From the NCBI GenBank assembly GCA_045595785.1, contig JAZOBE010000037.1:1-64000 (forward strand): 64,000 nt of DNA. The letters run 5' to 3'. This document shows positions 33,073-41,161 of the stretch, piece by piece; positions within the stretch are counted from its first letter, which is position 1; each line of letters starts with the position of its first letter. The DNA comes from SFLA01 sp045595785 (GTDB lineage: Bacteria > Bacillota > Clostridia > Oscillospirales > CAG-382). A program made the position numbers and the translations under genes. A model generated the notes under the pieces. That model made no database searches and was not told where the DNA came from. It saw only the letters and a program-made list of their open reading frames with translations.

Positions 33073-33792
33073 ATGATAAACGACCCTTTGGCAACCTTGA
33101 TGGGAAGTTGGTCAACCGAAATTAATATCTACACCATTCTTTTGAGAATAGGTATTTCCATGCTGTTTTCGGCGTTTATAGGAATTGAACGCTCTTCAAA
33201 ACGCCATTCTGCAGGACTGCGTACCTTTATTATGGTGTCCCTTGCAGGCACGGTGGCGATGCTTACCGATATTTTCCTTATATCGGAAACCAAGATGAGT
33301 ATACCCGTCCTTTCTGCGGCAGTAGTCATCGGCGGTGCGATGATAAGCGGAAACTCCGTGCTGTACAGCTCAAAAAGCCAGATAAAAGGACTTACCACCT
33401 CTGCAGCACTCTGGGCGTGCGGTGTTATCGGGCTTACGGCAGGCGCAGGACTGTATACCGTAACTTTGGTAGCATTTATTGCGGTAATATGCGGACTTTC
33501 TCTTTTCCCCACCATCGAGCACGGACTAAAAGACAGATTTAACCATTTTGAGATACATCTGGAACTGAAAAACAAAAGCAACCTTCAGGATTTTGTAACC
33601 ACCATAAGAAAGCTGGGAATGGTTATTGATAACATTGAATCCAACCCTGCGTATATAAATTCGGGACTGAGCGTTTATACGGTTTCGGTTACTATACACG
33701 GCAAGGAACTGAAGAAATACAAAAAGCACTCGGAAATAATTGAGGCGTTAAGCACACTGGAATACGTTTATCATATAGAGGAAATGGAATAA
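33073..33792 (+). CDS. MgtC/SapB-family membrane protein
   Basis: A 239-aa protein. The N-terminal ~150 residues are the MgtC domain with four to five helices and the conserved IGIERSSKRHSAGLRTFIMV segment near residue 36. The C-terminal ~80 residues form a soluble ACT-like domain (DFVTTIRKLGMVIDNIESNP). MgtC proteins are linked to Mg2+ stress and inhibition of the F-type ATP synthase in pathogens; the role in commensals is unclear. Overlap with the next gene (stop and ATG share bases at 33792) and the antiporter upstream suggest a shared ion-homeostasis unit, although the aldolase does not fit that role. Confidence 0.88.
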   Translation: MINDPLATLMGSWSTEINIYTILLRIGISMLFSAFIGIERSSKRHSAGLRTFIMVSLAGTVAMLTDIFLISETKMSIPVLSAAVVIGGAMISGNSVLYSSKSQIKGLTTSAALWACGVIGLTAGAGLYTVTLVAFIAVICGLSLFPTIEHGLKDRFNHFEIHLELKNKSNLQDFVTTIRKLGMVIDNIESNPAYINSGLSVYTVSVTIHGKELKKYKKHSEIIEALSTLEYVYHIEEME

Positions 33793-34817
33793 TGATACGA
33801 TTTGAATGTGATTATACTGACGGATGCGCACCTCAGGTGTTGGATGCGCTGATAAAAACAAACGGACTTAACACCGTTGGCTACGGAAAGGACGAGTTTT
33901 GTGCTGCCGCCTCAGAAAAGATAAAGAAATACTGCTGTGCGCCCAATGCGGAGGTGCATTTTGCAGTCGGCGGTACACAAACAAATACTATAATTATTTC
34001 TTCCGTGCTCCGTCCCTTTGAGTGCGTAGTATGCTGTGAAAGCGGACATATCAACGTTCACGAGACAGGAGCTATCGAGGCGACGGGCCACAAGGTATAT
34101 GCCCTTCCTGCGGTAGACGGAAAAATACAAGCATCTGATCTTGAAAAACTGCTTTCACTTCCCGAAAACGAGCACGAGGTAAAGCCGGGAATAGTTTATA
34201 TATCCTTCCCTTCCGAAACCGGCTCCATCTACTCCGCAAAAGAGCTTGAGGATATTTACGGTATCTGCCAAAAGTACGGTGTTCCTTTGTTTATTGACGG
34301 TGCACGTCTCGCATACGGTCTTGCCGCACGGGAAAACGACGTTACCCTGCCCTACCTTGCTTCCCACTGCGATGTGTTTTACATCGGCGGTACAAAATGC
34401 GGGGCTATGTTTGGCGAGGCAATGGTGTTTACCAACCCCGCCCTTGCAAAAAACATACGCCATATGATAAAACGCCAAGGCGCTATGCTTGCCAAAGGCA
34501 GACTTCTGGGCGTTCAATTTGACGCGCTGTTTACCGACGGAGTATATTTTACCCTCGGCGAGCACGCGATGAAAATGGCGGACAAAATTAAGAAATGCCT
34601 TGCGGACAATGGCATTGACTTGTACTATCAGTCCCCAACCAACCAGATATTCCCTATATTCGAAAACAGCGTTTTGGAAAAGCTAAAAGAAAAGTATTCC
34701 TTTGAGCACATGGCTTCTCTCGATGAGAAAACGGCGGTGCGTATATGCCCCGGATGGTCAACCAAGGAAGAAAACGTGGATATGCTGATAGAAGACATAA
34801 ACAATTTAGTAAAATAA
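33792..34817 (+). CDS. Low-specificity threonine aldolase
   Basis: A 341-aa PLP enzyme of the beta-eliminating lyase/threonine aldolase group that splits L-threonine (or allo-threonine) to glycine and acetaldehyde. Visible features are DYTDGCAPQVLDAL at the start, HFAVGGTQTNTIIISS near residue 57, ESGHINVHETGAIE near 83, LFIDGARLAYG near 168 and the PLP lysine in YIGGTKCG near 200. Length is normal. Start ATG overlaps the MgtC-like stop. ltaE would be the usual name, but stereospecificity is not known. Confidence 0.9.
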   Translation: MIRFECDYTDGCAPQVLDALIKTNGLNTVGYGKDEFCAAASEKIKKYCCAPNAEVHFAVGGTQTNTIIISSVLRPFECVVCCESGHINVHETGAIEATGHKVYALPAVDGKIQASDLEKLLSLPENEHEVKPGIVYISFPSETGSIYSAKELEDIYGICQKYGVPLFIDGARLAYGLAARENDVTLPYLASHCDVFYIGGTKCGAMFGEAMVFTNPALAKNIRHMIKRQGAMLAKGRLLGVQFDALFTDGVYFTLGEHAMKMADKIKKCLADNGIDLYYQSPTNQIFPIFENSVLEKLKEKYSFEHMASLDEKTAVRICPGWSTKEENVDMLIEDINNLVK

Positions 34818-34821
34818 CGAT

Positions 34822-34850
34822 AAAACCGCCGAAGATTTTCGGCGGTTTTT
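34822..34850 (+). terminator. Terminator of the antiporter operon
   Basis: AAAACCGCCGAA, short loop, TTCGGCGGTTTTT. Confidence 0.88.
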
Positions 34851-34870
34851 GTATTTATCATATTGAATGT

Positions 34871-35452
34871 TTATAAAGTGGCTAAAAGAGCTTCCGTATC
34901 CACTTCGTAGACAGCGCAAACATACACATCAACGTTGCCATCGCCTACAAGGTCTTGCTCTAACAATGCTTTATATTCCGTTTTGAATTTGTATGCATCG
35001 CGTTCGTTGGAAAACAATCCGTTTTCGTTGAGAAGTGCTCGATAGTTTTCAAACCTTTCGTTATTATACAAATCGTACAATGTCATAATACTCAACGGTA
35101 TTTCGGTAACCTCATAACCGAGAAATATTCTTTTCGGGATTTCGTCTTTCCATATCTCGTGAGGATAATCACTTTCGATGAAAAGAAGGCGGAGGTTAAA
35201 GCCTAATGAATTGCACATAAAAATATATCTTTTTGCCAAATCGGAATCAAAAACAAATTCGTTGCATATTTCCGGACTTTCCGGAGGCCGATTAAACATT
35301 CTCTCGTGTTGTAACGCGGCTATTTCGGTTGCTTTTACTCCTAGCAAAGGGTCGTCATACAGATTGTGTATTCCTTTATAGTTGGGGGGCACAAAATCCA
35401 TCGCTTTGTTTACGGCGCCCAGTTCTTGAATTAGAAGACCATTTGAGTACAT
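34871..35452 (-). CDS. Hypothetical 193-aa cytosolic protein
   Basis: I do not recognise the family. The protein is acidic and soluble with no signal peptide or TM helix, and mixes helices with a few strands (KRYIFMCNSLGFNLRLLFIE in the middle, DGNVDVYVCAVYEVD at the end). GAGGG lies 8 bases before ATG 35452, and it starts 3 bases after the walJ stop, so it is the last gene of the fkbM-galK-walJ cluster. It is clearly AT-richer than walJ and galK, which suggests a late arrival, possibly an orphan immunity or adaptor protein. No function is proposed. Confidence 0.6.
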   Translation of the reverse strand: MYSNGLLIQELGAVNKAMDFVPPNYKGIHNLYDDPLLGVKATEIAALQHERMFNRPPESPEICNEFVFDSDLAKRYIFMCNSLGFNLRLLFIESDYPHEIWKDEIPKRIFLGYEVTEIPLSIMTLYDLYNNERFENYRALLNENGLFSNERDAYKFKTEYKALLEQDLVGDGNVDVYVCAVYEVDTEALLATL

Positions 35453-35455
35453 TTT

Positions 35456-36250
35456 TTATTCCCTCACATTCATTATTTCACATATCCCGTCGGGCGGGGC
35501 AACGCGGAGAATTACTTCCTCCCCTACTCTTATACCGCTTCCGGCAAGAGTACCGCGTGCAGCGGCGAGAGCAAGAGGCGGACGGTTGTTTTCCTCACTT
35601 AAATGTGCCAGCACCACACGCTTCGTTCCGCTATTAACAAGACGGCAGAGAAGCTGACCGCAATCACAATTGGAAAGATGGCCGTAATCCGAAAGAATAC
35701 GGTTTTTAAGCGCTCTGGGATAGGGTCCGTTATCCAACAGTTCAAGATCGTGGTTGGATTCCACCACCACGCTGTCTGCACCGCAAAGAGCATCCCACAC
35801 TTGGTCACTGATATGACCGATATCGGTTGCATAACCGATAACACCGTCCGGAGTGGTTATGCGGAAGCAGACCGAGCCCTGGCTATCATGAGGGGTGGCG
35901 TATGCAGTAACCGACGTATCAAGCAAAGTTACGGTGTTGCCCGGCTCGTTTTCACAAAGAAACGGCGAAACATCGGGAAAATTCTTTTTTATGTAGCGTG
36001 CACACAAATAGGGCGCATACACGGGAATGCCGTATTTTTTGCATATAACGGCAAGACCCTTTATATGGTCTGTATGCTCGTGTGTGACAAAGATAGCAGA
36101 AATATTTTTAATATCCGTTCCCACGTTTACAAGTGCATCCGCTATACGCTTGGCGGAAACACCTGCATCGATTAGAAACTCATCTCTGCCGGAACGGACA
36201 TAAGTGCAGTTCCCCTTTGAAGAGGAAAACAAGGTACAGGCAAATACCAT
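35456..36250 (-). CDS. walJ: WalJ/YycJ-like metallo-beta-lactamase-fold hydrolase
   Basis: A 264-aa MBL-fold protein. The metal site is THEHTDHIKG near residue 54, with DSQGSVCFRI and the Asp in YATDIGHISD further on, and a conserved SNHD near residue 170 plus LAHLSEENN near 215. This pattern is that of YycJ/WalJ, a 5'-3' DNA exonuclease-like enzyme acting in mismatch repair and linked to the WalKR system in Bacillus. Here it is not next to walKR but between galK (3-base gap) and a hypothetical gene, so its context is atypical. Related MBL nucleases cannot be fully excluded. Confidence 0.85.
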   Translation of the reverse strand: MVFACTLFSSSKGNCTYVRSGRDEFLIDAGVSAKRIADALVNVGTDIKNISAIFVTHEHTDHIKGLAVICKKYGIPVYAPYLCARYIKKNFPDVSPFLCENEPGNTVTLLDTSVTAYATPHDSQGSVCFRITTPDGVIGYATDIGHISDQVWDALCGADSVVVESNHDLELLDNGPYPRALKNRILSDYGHLSNCDCGQLLCRLVNSGTKRVVLAHLSEENNRPPLALAAARGTLAGSGIRVGEEVILRVAPPDGICEIMNVRE

Positions 36251-36253
36251 AAT

Positions 36254-37534
36254 TTACCTTGCCTCGGTTATCTTATCGCCGTCAATACAAGCGGCGCCGT
36301 AAGGACGGATATTAAGGAACATACAGCTTCCATCACCGAACACACGCTCCATCTTTTCGCGGTATTCTTCCTTACGGGAAACGGGGAGATAGGTCTGTAT
36401 GGTACCTGCAAATCCGCCGCCGTGAACACGGCAAACAAGGCCCATACGCTCGGTAAGGCAGAGGGCAAGAGAAAGTCCCTGCTCGGATACGTTCTTGTTT
36501 GTATATACGTTCTGAAGGAAACGGAACGAAGAATTGCCGGATGCGGTTACACAGCGGAAATATCCCTGGGTATCACCCTTTTCAAGACATTCAACAGCGG
36601 TATCAACGCGGCGGTTTTCCTCAAAATAATGCATTGCGCGCATAATAGCTCTATCGCCTACGTTGGCACGGAGATATGCAACACGGGAAACAAACTCATC
36701 CTCATCCACCTGACGGAGTGTTTTCTTGCCCATAAGAGCTGCGCAGGAAAGCATTTCCGAGGGGACGGAAGCGTAATCATCAGTAAGATCGGCGTGGTTT
36801 CCTCCGGTGTTTACTATACAAAGAACGGTATCGCCAAGGTCGGGAGTTATCTTGCGAAGAACCGCCTCTTCACCGCCGAAATCAATATACGAGCATCCGC
36901 CGGATGCACATGCAGTCTGGTCCATAAGTCCGCAAGGCTTGCCAAAGTACACGTTTTCCGCATATTTTCCTGCCATTGCAAGGAAAAGAGGAGAAAACTT
37001 ATTATCGTTATACATAACGTTAAGCATATTTCCGCACATCACCTCAAATGCGGCGGAGGAAGAAATACCGCTTCCGGTAAGCACATCGCTGGTGGTGCAG
37101 GCGCGGATTCCGCCGAGAGTACCGCCGTGAGACTTGAAATAATCACACACGCCGGAAATTACGGAAGAGGAGCTCCCCTTCTTTGCCTTGTCAGGGTCGA
37201 TGTCCTCAAGGGACACCACGTCCTCACGGTATCCTTCGGACTTGATACGGATAAAGCTGTCCTCAGCCTTGGCGGCAAGGGCTATAATATCAATATCCAC
37301 TGCGGCAGCAAGAACTCTGCCGTTATTATGGTCGGTATGGTTGCCAAGCAATTCGGTTCTTCCGGGAACAGACAGCATATACACATCACTGTCACCGTAA
37401 AGAGTGAGAAAGCTGTTGGCAAGAGACACCCATCTCTCACGCTGGGAGAGAATTCTGCTTTCACCGTAAAGTGCGGTAAAGGCTTTGTCGCATCCGCCGG
37501 AAGTTATATGGTTTATTAACTGCGAAACTATCAT
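36254..37534 (-). CDS. galK: Galactokinase-like GHMP kinase
   Basis: A 426-aa cytosolic kinase that phosphorylates galactose at C1 (Leloir pathway). GHMP motifs are GRTELLGNHTDHNNG near residue 58 (also the galactose signature), the ATP loop LTGSGISSSAAFEV near residue 155, and VHGGGFAGTIQTYL near residue 390. It is somewhat longer than the usual ~390 aa, with an N-terminal extension of about 35 residues. I place the start at ATG 37534, 8 bases after GGAGG; the frame is open to a TTG five codons earlier. No galT or galE is adjacent, so another sugar-1-kinase role is possible. Confidence 0.85.
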   Translation of the reverse strand: MIVSQLINHITSGGCDKAFTALYGESRILSQRERWVSLANSFLTLYGDSDVYMLSVPGRTELLGNHTDHNNGRVLAAAVDIDIIALAAKAEDSFIRIKSEGYREDVVSLEDIDPDKAKKGSSSSVISGVCDYFKSHGGTLGGIRACTTSDVLTGSGISSSAAFEVMCGNMLNVMYNDNKFSPLFLAMAGKYAENVYFGKPCGLMDQTACASGGCSYIDFGGEEAVLRKITPDLGDTVLCIVNTGGNHADLTDDYASVPSEMLSCAALMGKKTLRQVDEDEFVSRVAYLRANVGDRAIMRAMHYFEENRRVDTAVECLEKGDTQGYFRCVTASGNSSFRFLQNVYTNKNVSEQGLSLALCLTERMGLVCRVHGGGFAGTIQTYLPVSRKEEYREKMERVFGDGSCMFLNIRPYGAACIDGDKITEAR

Positions 37535-37564
37535 AAAAATATCCTCCAAAAGCTGTCTGTATTT

Positions 37565-38602
37565 TTAAGGCATACAGTAGACCGATATATCCCACATGGG
37601 AACGTACTCTTTTTTTCTTATATAAAGCTTGTATTTAGGGTCGGTACGATGAATAAGGAGCGGCAGCTCCCAAAGGTCGCCGGTACGGTGATAAAGTGAA
37701 ACGTTTAATGCAGGACGACAACGCCAGATGACGTTTGCCGCGCCTGCGAGCACCTCGCGCTCGTCACCCTCCGCATCTATCTTGATACAGCGCACGGATT
37801 CGTTTATTGCGATATCGTCAATGCTTTTGACCGGAACAACGATATTTCCCTTTCCTGTAGAAGAGGATCTTCCGCCACCGCCGGTAAACTGTGTTTCTCC
37901 TTCACACCTGCCTGCCGCCGCATTGTATGCGGTAAGACGGGGTATCTCTCTTTTCAGCATTTTGCCGTAAGAGCGCTTATCAGGCTCAAAGCAAATGATT
38001 TTTTCGGTATCGGACGCGGCGTCGTAATATTCCTGCGCCGTATCACCGGTGTATGCGCCAACGTCGATATAAGTGCCGTCGGGACGGAAGTAGCCTTCGG
38101 GCGGAGTATCGTCGCCCTCTTTATACTTAAGATACTTGATATCTCCCGTAATACAATATGCCATTGCACGTCGGTAAATATCCCTTGAAGTATCATCCGC
38201 CAAAAGCGAATAAACCTTTTCTATTTCATCACGATTAGCCAGAATTGTCTGTTTATCGGTAACGCCGTCACCGCATACCGCCATATAAGGAGTATACAGA
38301 TAGTGCTTTGCGGTAACTCTATCCAGAATATCGGCTTTTCTGCCCTCCAAAGCAAAGCTGAGCACAGCATTAAAATCGCCGTACAATTCCTCAGCCTCAG
38401 ACAGCGACAGCACCTTATACCCCAAAAAGGAATGTCCGCGTACAAAGCCATCGGATGCGAAAACGCCCGTGACCTCTATGCCTCGTGAGGTAAGCAGGCT
38501 GTAAGCCTTCTCACCACCGTTGCCCATTCCGTAAAGCAGTACCTTTTTGCCGGAGGTCAATAGATATTCAATTCCGTCTGTAAGTGAAAAAACATTTTCC
38601 AT
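37565..38602 (-). CDS. FkbM-family methyltransferase
   Basis: A 345-aa protein. Residues ~20-90 form a Rossmann-like nucleotide-binding part (KVLLYGMGNGGEKAYSLL) often fused in this family. The methyltransferase domain starts near residue 170 with YIDVGAYTGDTAQ (SAM site), continues with IICFEPDKRSYGKM and ends with IKIDAEGDEREVL, which is typical FkbM. Such enzymes O-methylate sugars, polysaccharides or natural products. GGAGG lies 10 bases upstream of the ATG. It is first in the operon with galK, so surface glycan modification is plausible but inferred. Confidence 0.85.
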   Translation of the reverse strand: MENVFSLTDGIEYLLTSGKKVLLYGMGNGGEKAYSLLTSRGIEVTGVFASDGFVRGHSFLGYKVLSLSEAEELYGDFNAVLSFALEGRKADILDRVTAKHYLYTPYMAVCGDGVTDKQTILANRDEIEKVYSLLADDTSRDIYRRAMAYCITGDIKYLKYKEGDDTPPEGYFRPDGTYIDVGAYTGDTAQEYYDAASDTEKIICFEPDKRSYGKMLKREIPRLTAYNAAAGRCEGETQFTGGGGRSSSTGKGNIVVPVKSIDDIAINESVRCIKIDAEGDEREVLAGAANVIWRCRPALNVSLYHRTGDLWELPLLIHRTDPKYKLYIRKKEYVPMWDISVYCMP

Positions 38603-38717
38603 ATCATAAACGCCTCCGTCTCTTTTTATTCTAACATATTTTTTATAAAAAGGGTAGTATTTTAATCAAAATAATGTTAGAATATATTTGTAAAAAACCT
38701 TTTTGCGGAGGTATAAT

Positions 38718-39770
38718 ATGAATATTTCCATAGAGCAATACAGAGATAAGCTTCGCGGAGCGTTGCTTGGAAGATTTGCAGGCTGTGTTTTGGGATGTCC
38801 CGTTGAGGGATGGAGCATTGACCGTATAGCGGCGTATGCGGAGGAATGCGGTATTGGTTTTCCGCCCTCAGATTACTGGCCTAAGGTTCCCAATCCGGAT
38901 GAGCCCAGATATATCTATAACACCTTCAAGGATTATACCCGCCCCTGCTTTGACGGAATTCCCGGTGATGACGATATCGGATATACGCTTCTTTCCCTTT
39001 TGATTGCAGAGGAAGGAAACGGAAAGGATTTCACCCTGCAGGACGTTGCCGATACCTGGCTCAAATACATAACAATGGCTTGGACGGCAGAAGACGTTGC
39101 CATTAAAAACCTTAAAAACGGCATCCCGCCCGAAAAAGCGGCAGAGATAGACAACCCTTATATTGAATGGATAGGTGCGGATATCCGCTGTGACGGATAC
39201 GGGTATATGTGCCCCGGCGACCCTGAAAAGGCGGCACAAATGGCAAAGACAGACGCACTTATTTCCCACCGCGGCAACGGAGTATACGGTTCTATGTATT
39301 TTGCCGCGGCTATTGCATTGGCATTTGAATGTGAAACCATAGAACAAGCACTGATAAAAGCACTTGACTATATTCCCGCAGACAGCTCTATGGCGGAAGC
39401 GGTAAGATGGTCCATAAGGATTGCCCCCACTGTAAAGGATGCACGCCACGCAAACGAGCTGGTAACAAAGCGTTACCCCGGAATGAGCTCGGTACATACG
39501 TTGAACAATGCTTGCCTCACTATTTTCGCGCTTTATCTGGGCGGAAATGATATCGGCAAGGTATTCGGTAACGCTGTTGCGATGGCGTACGATTGTGATT
39601 GTACCGCCGCCACCGCAGGCTCTATTGCAGGTGCCTGCTACGGAATACAAGCCCTTGACAAAAAGTGGTACGAATGCTTTGGCGACAAGGTTTGTTCATA
39701 CTTCAACGGTCCCAGAGAATACAGTATTGAGGACCTGCTTTCAAGATTTGAAAAAATAGCTATTGGATAA
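38718..39770 (+). CDS. ADP-ribosylglycohydrolase-family protein
   Basis: A 350-aa helical protein of the DraG/ARH family. Motifs: GALLGRFAGCVLGCPVEGW near residue 13, the Mg-binding GDDDIGYTLL near residue 83, and DCDCTAATAGSIAGACYGI near residue 290, where family members have the second metal-binding Asp set. The family removes ADP-ribose from proteins or acts on related glycosides and nucleotides. The Thr/Ser of the usual second motif (D-x-D-T/S) reads DCDCTA, a mild variant. GGAGG at 38707-38711 selects ATG 38718. It is a single-gene unit with its own terminator; no dinitrogenase-regulating DraT is nearby, so the target is unknown. Confidence 0.87.
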   Translation: MNISIEQYRDKLRGALLGRFAGCVLGCPVEGWSIDRIAAYAEECGIGFPPSDYWPKVPNPDEPRYIYNTFKDYTRPCFDGIPGDDDIGYTLLSLLIAEEGNGKDFTLQDVADTWLKYITMAWTAEDVAIKNLKNGIPPEKAAEIDNPYIEWIGADIRCDGYGYMCPGDPEKAAQMAKTDALISHRGNGVYGSMYFAAAIALAFECETIEQALIKALDYIPADSSMAEAVRWSIRIAPTVKDARHANELVTKRYPGMSSVHTLNNACLTIFALYLGGNDIGKVFGNAVAMAYDCDCTAATAGSIAGACYGIQALDKKWYECFGDKVCSYFNGPREYSIEDLLSRFEKIAIG

Positions 39771-39779
39771 AAAGAAAAC

Positions 39780-39812
39780 ACCGTTTGTATCACGCGATAT
39801 AAACGGTGTTTT
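39780..39812. terminator. Two-way terminator between convergent genes
   Basis: AACACCGTTT pairs with AAACGGTGTT around a 13-base loop, with A and T runs on the two sides. It separates the ADP-ribosylglycohydrolase and Nudix genes. Confidence 0.85.
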
Positions 39813-39814
39813 TG

Positions 39815-40228
39815 TTAAAACAATATATCCTTTGCCATTTCAATCTGAAGCATCATATGTCCGATATTGCCCTCGCCTGCAAAGGCATGTATATCGAAAA
39901 AGTCAGTATCTTCAAGAGGAAGCCACAACAACTCGTTTTCGTCGCCGTAAACATTTACGTCCTTGTTAAGCTGTCCTACGTACAATTCAAGAAGGATATT
40001 ATAGTGATAATAAGTGAAATCAATAAAATGATGAAGTGTTATATCCTGTTCGGTAATACCTGTCTCCTCTGCGAGCTCCCGATAAGCGGCAGTTAAACTT
40101 TCCTCTCCGTCCTTTGCCTTGCCGCCCACAAAGTTATATTTCCCTTTATAAGGTTCCTTTAAGCGGCGGCACATAGGCACCTCGGTATGATCCTTATTGA
40201 ACACCGCTATAATGTTAAGTTTTTTCAT
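39815..40228 (-). CDS. Nudix hydrolase
   Basis: A 137-aa protein with a complete Nudix box: G, five residues, E, seven residues, then RELAEETGI (near residues 43-65). It would hydrolyse a nucleoside diphosphate linked to another group, as in MutT or ADP-ribose pyrophosphatases; the substrate is unknown. GTGGG lies 6 bases before ATG 40228; the frame runs 8 codons further upstream without a better site. It is the last gene after a P-loop ATPase and a small membrane gene. Its neighbour across the terminator handles ADP-ribose, so ADP-ribose as a substrate is a reasonable guess. Confidence 0.88.
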   Translation of the reverse strand: MKKLNIIAVFNKDHTEVPMCRRLKEPYKGKYNFVGGKAKDGEESLTAAYRELAEETGITEQDITLHHFIDFTYYHYNILLELYVGQLNKDVNVYGDENELLWLPLEDTDFFDIHAFAGEGNIGHMMLQIEMAKDILF

Positions 40229-40250
40229 GCTTTTCCCACCATAAAGACAC

Positions 40251-40275
40251 AAAGCGCCTTATATAAAGGCGCTTT
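40251..40275 (-). terminator. Hairpin between membrane gene and Nudix gene
   Basis: AAAGCGCCTT pairs with AAGGCGCTTT; the T run is short, so it may be a partial terminator or an RNA-processing site. Confidence 0.5.
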
Positions 40276-40281
40276 GAAAGA

Positions 40282-40677
40282 TTATTTGTATTTCTTAATA
40301 AGCATAGCAAGCAGGCTTGCAACACCGTATACTGCCGCAAAAGCAACGGTAGTGATAACGGTATAAATAAGCTTTTGGGCGGCATTCGCCTCAGACGAGA
40401 TGAGCAACAGCATTATAGCCACGGTTGCGGCATAGGTAACAGCTATATGTATGAGACGTGCGGTAACGGGAGCAACCTTAAGATTAAAAACAAAGAAGGA
40501 TGCGCCAAGCACAAGGCTGTATACAAGCACGAACAAAAGCTGTTTTCCAAAAAGCGTTGCAAGAGTTTTTACTCCCTCATCGGTAACGCCGGAAAGAACC
40601 ATTACGATATACGCCATGGAAAGGACCGCATAAGCACCCAGACCGATAAGCGCTATATCCTTAACACTTTTTTTCAT
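40282..40677 (-). CDS. Small four-helix membrane protein
   Basis: A 131-aa protein with four hydrophobic helices: IALIGLGAYAVLSMAYIVMV, an LLFVLVYSLVLGASFFVF helix, LIHIAVTYAATVAIMLLL and the last near ITTVAFAAVYGVASLLAMLI. The layout and the LIH...TY segment recall DUF3021-like proteins, but I am not sure. Its ATG overlaps the stop of the P-loop gene upstream (TAATG), so the two are made together. Function unknown. Confidence 0.65.
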   Translation of the reverse strand: MKKSVKDIALIGLGAYAVLSMAYIVMVLSGVTDEGVKTLATLFGKQLLFVLVYSLVLGASFFVFNLKVAPVTARLIHIAVTYAATVAIMLLLISSEANAAQKLIYTVITTVAFAAVYGVASLLAMLIKKYK

Positions 40678-41084
40678 TAGCCGATGTATTTCTTTGCGCT
40701 CTCGGGAAGATCTGCTTCGTCAACAGAAGCGGTGATCATACAGTGGATCTCATCACCGAGAATGGTATTGAACTTATCAAGAAATTCTGCGAAAGCGAGA
40801 ACGTCGTCACCGCAGATCTTAAGTGCGCTGTCTATAAAAAGGTCGGTAACGTCATGGTTGCTGGCGAGAAGGCCGCAAACAAAACCGTAAAGGGTGCAAG
40901 CATCCTTAACGGAATATGCCTTTGCGTCTACAAGGCGAACATCGTAACCGATGTTATAAGAAAGGTTTCTGCCGTATTCAACGCATACTACCGAGCCGGA
41001 AGATGCTTCAGAAGCTTTTTTTACTTCGTCAATGAGAGTTTTGGTCTTGCCGGAGCCTTTAAGTCCGACTAACATTTTTATCAT
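40677..41084 (-). CDS. Small P-loop ATPase-like protein
   Basis: A 135-aa protein with a clear Walker A at the N-terminus (GLKGSGKTKTL, near residues 7-17) and an acidic strand LFIDSALKI near residue 84 that may be Walker B. It ends soon after, so it is a minimal RecA-like core. Similar short proteins are annotated in Clostridia as ATP-binding or PilT-like without evidence. GGAGG lies 9 bases before the ATG. It is the first gene of the three-gene set with the membrane protein and the Nudix hydrolase. Confidence 0.7.
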   Translation of the reverse strand: MIKMLVGLKGSGKTKTLIDEVKKASEASSGSVVCVEYGRNLSYNIGYDVRLVDAKAYSVKDACTLYGFVCGLLASNHDVTDLFIDSALKICGDDVLAFAEFLDKFNTILGDEIHCMITASVDEADLPESAKKYIG

Positions 41085-41161
41085 ATTGATGTGCCTCCTA
41101 ACGTGACTTTTAATGTCTGTATTTATTTTACTTTATAAATGAAGAAAAAGCAAGAGTTTTT

